From NCBI GenBank assembly GCA_005792225.1, contig SXSP01000010.1, positions 1 through 6,672 of the forward strand: a stretch of 6,672 nt of DNA. Direction: 5' to 3'. This document shows, one piece after another, positions 1-4,693 of this stretch. The translations under genes and the position numbers were made by a program. Position 1 is the stretch's first letter. Each line of letters begins with the position of its first letter. The notes beneath the pieces are model-generated. The model had not been told where the DNA came from, searched no databases, and worked only from the letters and a program-made list of their open reading frames with translations. Origin of the DNA: Bdellovibrionales bacterium. GTDB lineage: Bacteria; Bdellovibrionota; Bdellovibrionia; Bdellovibrionales; JAMPXM01.

Positions 1-1
1 A

Positions 2-727
2 CAATCGATTTTGTTAGCTGCCGTCGTAACCCTTTTGGTAACTCCGATGCGCAACCAAAAACAGCTCGACATGACTCCCGCCCCCCGCACGCCGGCGTCG
101 GTCCAAAAGCAGGTGCACGCAATCATCACAACCACGACACCCAAAACTCAGCCCATTGAAAATGTCCTTTCAAGCTCTCTCGGAAAAGACGCGATTGGAG
201 CGAAACTCCAGGAGGGATTTGGGATCGTGGCTCGGACCACCAAGACAGATCGCCACGAGCTTGATCAGTTTTTAAAGGGTCTCGATGAGAATCCTGAGTT
301 TGCTCGGGAGATGATTAGCGTTGGTTTGAAGCGGCTTCCTAAGACGCCGCGATTTGCATTGGAGCGGGCGGGGCTCTTGGATTTAGTCGTTCGCTATTCG
401 TCTCAGAATGAGACTTGGGCGAAGGCGGTCTTGGAGATGGAATTGGTTGAGGTTCCGGCGCGGCCGCGGATCAAGCGTGAGCTTGCGGGCACGGAAGCGG
501 AGATGAATGAGGCCATGAGCGTGACACCTGAGGTGGCTCGCGTGCAGTTGGCGTTCGATAACCTTTTGTCATTGTCTCAAAATGATTGCGGCGGGCTTTC
601 GATGTCAGTCGAAAGAATTTTGCGCGCGCAGCAGGATGAATTAATCAGGCAGAACGTTTCGCGCCGTTATATGCACACGTGCCCGGGTCATCTGGTGAAG
701 GGGTTGAGTCATGAGGATCGTACTTAG
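2..727 (+). CDS. 5'-truncated hypothetical membrane-anchored or exported protein, coupled to the downstream peptidase lipoprotein
   Basis: The reading frame is open to the left edge (first full codon at 2), so the true start probably lies outside the window; a TTG at 11 and an ATG at 47 are the first internal candidates. The first visible residues (about 15, ending near ATG 47) are strongly hydrophobic, which fits the end of a signal peptide or a membrane anchor. A Thr/Pro-rich stretch follows (about residues 20-50 counted from the TTG at 11), then a mostly helical, charged body. Two cysteines occur near the C terminus (NDCGG at 193 and HTCPGH at 224) and could form a disulfide if the protein is periplasmic. 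I recognise no family and assign no function. Its last 17 bases overlap the start of the next gene, and the Shine-Dalgarno-like GAAGGGG for that gene lies inside this one. The two are therefore probably co-transcribed and translationally coupled, and may act together. That it is a real gene is fairly sure; its role is unknown. Confidence 0.75.
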   Translation, partial: QSILLAAVVTLLVTPMRNQKQLDMTPAPRTPASVQKQVHAIITTTTPKTQPIENVLSSSLGKDAIGAKLQEGFGIVARTTKTDRHELDQFLKGLDENPEFAREMISVGLKRLPKTPRFALERAGLLDLVVRYSSQNETWAKAVLEMELVEVPARPRIKRELAGTEAEMNEAMSVTPEVARVQLAFDNLLSLSQNDCGGLSMSVERILRAQQDELIRQNVSRRYMHTCPGHLVKGLSHEDRT

Positions 728-2081
728 TCTTTTGATTCCTGTTTGCGCGATCGCGTTTCAGAATTGTGGTGGGTTTCAGGCTTCTTCTTCGACGAAAGAA
801 TCGCTGCAGGCGCCATCTTTGAAGTTGATGGGAAATGCCGTGCGCGAGGCGAAGCTCGATGGTGTGGATATTGATTCGACCGTGGGTATTGCGGCGACGG
901 GTTCGAGCTCGGAGCTCGTGAGTTGTGCGGCGGATAAGTCGAGTTGCCGCGTTCCGAATATGCCGCTGCTTTCGCAGTTGGATATGCCGTCGCCGCTTGC
1001 GCCGGTGCTTTGTGTTCCGACGGCGACTTCGATGTTGATGGAAGCCCTGCTCGCATCGGGAATGGATCTCACGGGTCCCGTTGGTCAGGAATATAAGGCG
1101 CTTGGCGATGCGACACAGAGGACGCTGTGGCTCGCGAAGAAGATGAACACGAATGACTTGGGAACCTACAACTTCCAGCAGGAAGTGGGAGTGGACGACT
1201 TAGTGATGCACTCGTCACCGAAGTTCCGGCAGTCGACGGTTTTCGTTTCTGATATTTCTCCTGAGTTGATGAAGAAGACCCTGGACGGCGGAGGCATCGG
1301 TTCGATCAATTACGGTCACTACAAAGTGATGCCGACGATTCTTCTTTCGGGAAGGCAGACGTCCCTCGTTCTCCGCGAAGGTGGGCACTCGGTGGCGCTC
1401 TCCGGTTACTCGGTCGAGAACGGTCAATTGAAAATCGCGTACAATGATCCGTGGGATCGCACTCGCTACTCGCGCGTACTCGAGCGCGATCCCGTGGAGC
1501 GCGCCGATGGTTCGAAAGTGATGTTTCCGTTTACGTCGGCTGATGGAAAATACTCGGGTTACTACATGTTTAAGTTTCCGGTGGTGGGTTCTGGCGAGGA
1601 ATACCTTGAGATCGTCGATTACTTCCGTCCGCTCAGCCGGGTCCCCGCGTCTCAGCCGAACCAACCTGAACAACCCAATCAGCCGACGGATCCCACCACT
1701 CCCATCGCCGATCAACGTCAAGCCTGGATCGGCCAACTTTACAGCTCTCTACTCGCGCGCTCTCCCGATGCTGCGGGTGTTTCGCACTTTACTTCGATCG
1801 CCATGAGCTCGGCGAGTGTTGAGCAATGTCGTGCGGTCTTCAGAGGCTTCTTGGATTCGGCCGAATTCATTGATCGTCAGAGTCGAATGAGTGACGGGCT
1901 CTTTATTGAGACGCTTTACATGGGTGTTCTCCGCCGCAACCCGTATTCGACTGGAGACTCGGCGAGTGTGGAGGCCTGGATGGCTCACCTCGGTCAGGGG
2001 AATTCGCGTGAATCGGTAAAAGCTCAGTTCTTACAAGCAGAAGAGACGACGAGCCTCTGCCGCTCGCTGGGCTATCAGTAA
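711..2081 (+). CDS. Exported lipoprotein with C39-like cysteine peptidase domain and C-terminal DUF4214-like repeats
   Basis: 456 residues. A short hydrophobic signal (residues 2-15) ends in FQNC with Cys19. This is a non-canonical lipobox because Asn, not Gly/Ala/Ser, sits at -1; an AIA site just before it could instead be cut by signal peptidase I. The middle (about 82-290) resembles peptidase C39-like domains: Gln89 as oxyanion-hole candidate, Cys101 in CVPTATSM as nucleophile (most relatives have CGPT), His226 in GGHSVALSGY, and Asp246 in YNDPWD. The triad looks intact, so a secreted papain-fold peptidase or amidase is plausible. A Pro/Gln/Asn-rich linker (313-332) leads to two DUF4214-like units: IGQLYSSLLARSPDAAG with SAEF (about 339-389), and FIETLYMGVLRRNP (about 398-445). 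DUF4214 is found in large secreted and surface proteins, so this part may anchor or bind at the cell surface (inference). The ATG at 711 is preceded by GAAGGGG and overlaps the upstream gene by 17 bases. The substrate is unknown. The peptidase assignment rests on motif spacing, not alignment. Confidence 0.8.
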   Translation: MRIVLSLLIPVCAIAFQNCGGFQASSSTKESLQAPSLKLMGNAVREAKLDGVDIDSTVGIAATGSSSELVSCAADKSSCRVPNMPLLSQLDMPSPLAPVLCVPTATSMLMEALLASGMDLTGPVGQEYKALGDATQRTLWLAKKMNTNDLGTYNFQQEVGVDDLVMHSSPKFRQSTVFVSDISPELMKKTLDGGGIGSINYGHYKVMPTILLSGRQTSLVLREGGHSVALSGYSVENGQLKIAYNDPWDRTRYSRVLERDPVERADGSKVMFPFTSADGKYSGYYMFKFPVVGSGEEYLEIVDYFRPLSRVPASQPNQPEQPNQPTDPTTPIADQRQAWIGQLYSSLLARSPDAAGVSHFTSIAMSSASVEQCRAVFRGFLDSAEFIDRQSRMSDGLFIETLYMGVLRRNPYSTGDSASVEAWMAHLGQGNSRESVKAQFLQAEETTSLCRSLGYQ

Positions 2082-2108
2082 GGGGATCTTGACGGATGCC
2101 TTTTCGTT
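2080..2108 (+). terminator. Weak candidate intrinsic terminator after the peptidase lipoprotein gene
   Basis: Beginning at the stop codon, GGATC (2084-2088) can pair with GATGCC (2095-2100) with one bulged G and a six-base loop. A TTTTCGTT stretch follows at 2101-2108. Flanking A and G residues can extend the stem through G-U and A-U pairs. The stem is short and bulged, so this is only a candidate. The same stretch contains TTGACG at 2089-2094, a -35-like hexamer for the next gene, but no convincing -10 box follows at normal spacing. Confidence 0.25.
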
Positions 2109-2143
2109 ACCAGATTTAACTTATCAATGGAAAGGACGAGAAG

Positions 2144-2398
2144 ATGAAAAAGAATCTGCATCCCGAATCGAAACCTGTTGTCTTTAAAGATGCGATGACG
2201 GGAGAGGCCTTCCTCGTCCAATCGACAATCGCCGCGGGCGAAACGATCGTTTGGGAAGATGGCCATACTTACCCGCTCGTCACGGTGGAAATCTCAAGTC
2301 GGTCGCACCCCGCCTTTACCGGCAAGGAGCAACCGGCGACCGAGACTTCACGGGCGACCGCGTTTAAGGATAAGTACTCGAAAGTCGCACTTCACTGA
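2144..2398 (+). CDS. rpmE2: Ribosomal protein L31 type B, zinc-independent (bL31)
   Basis: 84 residues, the usual length for type B L31 of the large ribosomal subunit, which helps bridge the two subunits. Family motifs are present: MKKNLHPE at the N terminus, PVVFKDAMTG (11-20), a TIVWEDGHTYPLV stretch (34-46), and the VEISSRSHPAFTGK block (48-61). There is no cysteine anywhere, so the zinc-binding CxxC pairs of type A L31 are missing; this is the zinc-free (C-minus) form. In several bacteria such paralogs are induced under zinc limitation through Zur. I see no obvious Zur-like palindrome in the 62 bases upstream, so here it may be constitutive or the only L31. The start is well supported by AAGGA at 2132-2136, seven bases before the ATG. 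The C-terminal tail (about 62-84) is variable, as usual. Its downstream neighbour is convergent. Confidence 0.95.
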   Translation: MKKNLHPESKPVVFKDAMTGEAFLVQSTIAAGETIVWEDGHTYPLVTVEISSRSHPAFTGKEQPATETSRATAFKDKYSKVALH

Positions 2399-2417
2399 TT
2401 AGCAAACTGAATAATAA

Positions 2418-3050
2418 CTAAAGACAGTTGTTGAGGACCCGCAGCCGTTCGCGCGGGGTCCTCATTTCTAGCACCTGTTGGAGCATTTCTGGTTCAAGGC
2501 GTACGATTTGAAAGATCTTGAAGCTGAAATCTTCGTCGCTGAGTTCCTTCCAGGCATCACTTCTTAAAACTTCCGCCAGTTCGTCGCTGAGTTCCGTACT
2601 CATGCGAATGAGCCGGGCCGTGACGGATTCGCGCAACGCAATGATGTCATCTTCTTCGACCTCAATGTCGTCAAAGCGACGGCATCGAACGATTTTGTAC
2701 GGGAGAGTTTGGACTTCCGAGATGATTTCGTAGCGAGCATCCATTTCAATTTCGACGAGCAGGCGGCCGTCGTCGGTGATGTCGAGGATCTGGCCGAAGC
2801 CCGCTCCGAAAACGGTCACGGGCTCATAAGTTGCTTGGTTGGACCTCAGGGCTTGTTCGGTCGAGTCATGATGCTTGGCCGGGCTGATCACGCGTTTTGT
2901 GTGGCAGACGCCAATGCGGCGGGGCTTGGTGACAGCTTCCTTGATGAGCAGTCGGTAGCGTGGCTCAAAGACATGAAGGGGAACGATCGTCTCGGGAAAG
3001 CTCACGGCTCCCGGAATCGGAAAGAGGCTGATTTCAAATTCCTCTTCCAT
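2418..3050 (-). CDS. Stand-alone LON substrate-binding (PUA-like) domain protein
   Basis: 210 residues starting at the ATG whose complement is at 3048-3050. The frame stays open further upstream to 3281, but that extension overlaps the SWIM/J-domain gene and is Ser/Arg-rich shadow translation. GGAG seven bases before the ATG supports the start. The N terminus (LFPIPGAVSFPE, then PLHVFEPRYRLLI, residues 9-36) matches the LON N-terminal domain, which binds unfolded substrates in Lon protease. Later parts fit the same fold: GFGQILDITDDGRLLVEI (84-101) and a helical C-terminal half (about 133-205). No AAA+ ATPase or Ser-Lys protease domain is present. Such LON-only proteins are widespread and poorly characterised. 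It is the second gene of an operon: its first 17 bases overlap the end of the J-domain gene, implying coupled expression. An adaptor role in protein quality control together with that neighbour is inference. The family call is strong; the role is open. Confidence 0.88.
   Translation of the reverse strand: MEEEFEISLFPIPGAVSFPETIVPLHVFEPRYRLLIKEAVTKPRRIGVCHTKRVISPAKHHDSTEQALRSNQATYEPVTVFGAGFGQILDITDDGRLLVEIEMDARYEIISEVQTLPYKIVRCRRFDDIEVEEDDIIALRESVTARLIRMSTELSDELAEVLRSDAWKELSDEDFSFKIFQIVRLEPEMLQQVLEMRTPRERLRVLNNCL
2433..2469 (+). terminator. GC-rich hairpin terminator candidate for the L31 gene, inside the convergent gene
   Basis: GAGGACCC (2433-2440) pairs perfectly with GGGTCCTC (2456-2463), giving an eight-base GC-rich stem. 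ATTTCT follows at 2464-2469. It lies 35 bases past the L31 stop, where a terminator is expected. However, it sits within the last codons of the minus-strand LON-domain gene (stop at 2418-2420). The T tract is poor, so termination may be partial or the hairpin may work on both strands. On the minus strand the bases after the stem include a short CTTTAGTTATTA run. Confidence 0.4.
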
Positions 3051-3756
3051 TTGAGTACTCCAGGAGAATATCGAAGTTTTGATTGAGGGTGAGGATCTCT
3101 TCGTGCGTGCCGCCCTTATCCGGATGGAAAATGCGCGAGAGCAATCGCTTGGCGTTGCGCAAGTTTTCTTCGCTGATGGATTCTTCCATCGGAAATCCAT
3201 TTTCGGCGAAATACTTGAGAGCCATCTGCACGTCCGCCGGGTGCTCGGGGGCGAAAGCGGCGAGCTTAGATGACTTCGCACTCAAGGATTGGCCGTCTCT
3301 CTGATTTTTCAAACGAGCTTTTTGTCGCTGATACTGCTCTTTTCGATACTCGGACTGCCGGGCCTTCAGGGCCTCGGCCGCCTGCGTGCGCACTTCTGTC
3401 TGAAGGGGCTTTGACTTCGGCTGACTGAATTGGGCCGTCCCACTCCCCTTTTCAATCTCGGTCTTTGCATCGAGGAAGTCGGGATGAGAATCTTGGACCT
3501 TCATGAGTGTCGCCCAGATGTGCTTGCAGAACTGTCCCTTGCCTGCGGCCGAGCAGTTGCAATCAACGGTGAAAAGCTCGCTCGAGATGGACTCGGTGGT
3601 AAAGGAAACTTTGGCTCCCGTCGAGGCGCGAACGAAGGCTTCGATGCGAGCATCTCCCGCGATCGAGAGCGAAACAGCTCCACGGCGGTTGAGTTCTTGA
3701 CCCTGTTTGCGAACCTCGGGTTTGAAGAAATGTTCCCATTGCTTTTCTGAGGACAT
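3034..3756 (-). CDS. SWIM zinc-finger and J-domain protein
   Basis: 240 residues. The N-terminal part (about 1-60) is a beta-rich lead-in. It is followed by a SWIM-type zinc finger with CxC-x8-CxH spacing: Cys66, Cys68, Cys77 and His79 in DCNCSAAGKGQFCKH. SWIM fingers bind nucleic acid or protein. Residues about 115-165 are Lys/Arg/Gln-rich, probably a flexible or coiled-coil linker that could touch nucleic acid. The C terminus (about 175-236) is a J domain with helix II NAKRLLSRIF, the essential HPD loop at 211-213 (HPDKGG), and helix III THEEILTLNQNFDILL. J domains stimulate the ATPase of DnaK/Hsp70, so this may recruit the chaperone to a target bound by the SWIM part (inference). There is no Gly/Phe region or DnaJ-type zinc finger, so it is not DnaJ itself. 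GGAG precedes the ATG by about 12 bases, a rather long spacing. It heads an operon with the LON-domain gene and is divergent from the SUI1 gene. Confidence 0.85.
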   Translation of the reverse strand: MSSEKQWEHFFKPEVRKQGQELNRRGAVSLSIAGDARIEAFVRASTGAKVSFTTESISSELFTVDCNCSAAGKGQFCKHIWATLMKVQDSHPDFLDAKTEIEKGSGTAQFSQPKSKPLQTEVRTQAAEALKARQSEYRKEQYQRQKARLKNQRDGQSLSAKSSKLAAFAPEHPADVQMALKYFAENGFPMEESISEENLRNAKRLLSRIFHPDKGGTHEEILTLNQNFDILLEYSNGRGI

Positions 3757-3821
3757 AAAGTCTAATCACTCCAATCGAACCACCATATTGAAAAACCCCC
3801 TCCGAGACAAGGAGAGAGCTG
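3757..3821. promoter_or_regulatory. Divergent intergenic region between the SWIM/J-domain operon and the SUI1 gene
   Basis: These 65 bases separate two divergent start codons and must hold the nearest promoter for at least one side unless transcription starts inside a gene. I could not find a convincing -35/-10 pair on either strand. The right end carries AAGGAG (3809-3814), a strong Shine-Dalgarno for the SUI1 gene. GGAG for the minus-strand gene lies at about 3770-3773. The regulatory role is inferred from arrangement only. Confidence 0.4.
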
Positions 3822-4178
3822 ATGAGCGACTCAAAGCCAAAACTCGTTTGGTCGGATGATCCGAAAGATAAGTTGAAGATCGATCAAAAGGAGGCCGTCG
3901 AGGAGGCATCGGACGACTTCATAAAGAGTCTCAAATGGACGGCCGTTTTTCGGCTCGAGAAAGCCAAGCGCGGTGGAAAGACCGTAACGGTCATCGATCA
4001 ACTTCCGCGGCAGGAGGCCTTCGTTCGGGATCTTTGCAAGGAACTCAAATCAAAGTGCGGAAGTGGCGGCACTTACGTGCTCGAGAAAGATCGAGGCGTC
4101 ATCGAGATCCAGGGGGACAAACGAACTGAGATCAAAACTCTCTTCGAGAAAAAGAATTACCGCTTCAAGGGAATGTAA
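3822..4178 (+). CDS. yciH: YciH/SUI1 (eIF1-like) translation initiation factor family protein
   Basis: 118 residues. The C-terminal two thirds (about 42-116) form a SUI1 domain: KRGGKTVTVIDQLP (49-62), the KCGSGGTY turn (78-85), IEIQGDKR (94-101), and a closing helix-strand KTLFEKKNYRFKG (105-117). Archaeal and eukaryotic eIF1 act on the small ribosomal subunit to check start-codon selection. Bacterial YciH is a patchily distributed homolog with in vitro evidence for discriminating against wrong initiation complexes. The acidic N-terminal 40 residues are variable in the family and look unstructured. AAGGAG lies seven bases before the ATG, so the start is secure. It is the first gene rightward of the divergent region. 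The next gene is 96 bases away and could be co-transcribed. The family call is very likely; the in vivo role is less settled. Confidence 0.93.
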   Translation: MSDSKPKLVWSDDPKDKLKIDQKEAVEEASDDFIKSLKWTAVFRLEKAKRGGKTVTVIDQLPRQEAFVRDLCKELKSKCGSGGTYVLEKDRGVIEIQGDKRTEIKTLFEKKNYRFKGM

Positions 4179-4274
4179 AGAGAGTTAGACACCACCGCCA
4201 AGATCAGACGACTTTGGTGAGTTAAGATGAGCGCTGTTTTTGGGTGTCCACTTATGACTCACAAAGGAGAGATC

Positions 4275-4541
4275 ATGGCTAATCGAATTCGTATTCAGCG
4301 CGTTGGCTTTAATTGGACGACGGCTTTCTGGGCAGCAGGAATCGCGATTGTCGCGCCTTATGTTCTTCGTCGCATCGTTCCCCTTTTCACGACTGGAAAT
4401 GCTGACGACGTGAGCGCACGTGACGTGACTCTCGCTGGTAAAGACAGCGTTCGCGATGTCGCTGATGATCTCGGCGTGGGCGGAGTTAGCGGAACCGTAA
4501 ACCGCACCATCGATCGTGTCACAGATCACCTCACGCACTAA
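4275..4541 (+). CDS. Small single-pass membrane protein of unknown function
   Basis: 88 residues from the ATG at 4275, chosen because AAGGAG (4264-4269) sits five bases upstream. The frame is open back to ATGs at 4227 and 4254, but neither has a good ribosome site. The N terminus is basic (MANRIRIQR). One hydrophobic segment follows at about residues 15-31 (WTTAFWAAGIAIVAPYV), then LRR, which fits a single membrane helix. The rest is a polar, acidic, probably amphipathic tail in which DV/RDV/DRV patterns recur (residues 44-88), with a small GVGGVSG turn near 67-73. The protein has no cysteine or catalytic motif, and I recognise no family. It may be a membrane-tethered small protein whose tail associates with the membrane surface or a partner. 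It ends just before a strong terminator, so it closes a transcription unit. Existence is likely; function is unknown. Confidence 0.75.
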   Translation: MANRIRIQRVGFNWTTAFWAAGIAIVAPYVLRRIVPLFTTGNADDVSARDVTLAGKDSVRDVADDLGVGGVSGTVNRTIDRVTDHLTH

Positions 4542-4549
4542 TCTTTCGC

Positions 4550-4594
4550 GCGCTCCCGCCTCGGGAGCGCTCTCATCTCTTTTCTCATCTTTTT
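4550..4594 (+). terminator. Strong intrinsic terminator after the small membrane protein gene
   Basis: GCGCTCCCG (4550-4558) pairs perfectly with CGGGAGCGC (4562-4570), giving a nine-base GC stem with a three-base CCT loop. A pyrimidine-rich tail ends in CTTTTT at 4589-4594. It begins nine bases after the stop codon at 4541. This is the clearest terminator in the window and separates the SUI1/membrane-protein unit from the dehydrogenase gene. Confidence 0.85.
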
Positions 4595-4662
4595 AGAGTT
4601 TCCGACAATCCAAGTCTTCATTCCGCCGGTCTCGCCATTTCAACTAAGCTTGGCTTTGCGAA

Positions 4663-4681
4663 CCATAACGGCCAATAACGG
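4663..4681 (+). repeat. Short direct repeat just upstream of the dehydrogenase ribosome site
   Basis: CCATAACGG (4663-4671) is followed directly by CCAATAACGG (4672-4681). The shared ATAACGG copies (4665-4671 and 4675-4681) are ten bases apart, about one helical turn. The second copy runs into the Shine-Dalgarno (AAGGA at 4682-4686) of the next gene. It could be a binding site for a regulator or chance similarity; nothing else supports a function. Confidence 0.3.
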
Positions 4682-4693
4682 AAGGAATGGAAG

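Noticed and set aside
1215..1736. 173-residue minus-strand frame inside the peptidase gene
   Set aside because: Arg/His-rich composition without motifs, fully antisense to a gene with recognisable catalytic motifs; a shadow frame.
2089..2122. TTGACG as a -35 box for the L31 gene
   Set aside because: No acceptable -10 hexamer at 16-18 base spacing; the hexamer also lies in the loop of a candidate hairpin.
2709..3086. 125-residue plus-strand frame opposite the LON-domain gene
   Set aside because: Antisense shadow of the LON domain; no family motif or ribosome site.
3051..3281. N-terminal extension of the LON-domain frame upstream to 3281
   Set aside because: The 77 extra residues are Ser/Arg-rich, match no LON protein, and overlap the C-terminal J domain in another frame. 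A good GGAG supports the start at 3050.
3478..3486. A second HPD tripeptide (residues 91-93) in the SWIM/J-domain protein
   Set aside because: It is not flanked by J-domain helices II and III; the HPDKGG at 211 is the real motif, so the first is chance.
4184..4230. Possible hairpin CACCGCCAAG with CTTTGGTG after the SUI1 gene
   Set aside because: Bulged, weak stem and no T tract after it; not enough to call a terminator.
4227..4274. Longer start for the small membrane protein at 4227 or 4254
   Set aside because: The extra residues have no conserved look and neither ATG has a convincing Shine-Dalgarno, whereas AAGGAG precedes 4275.
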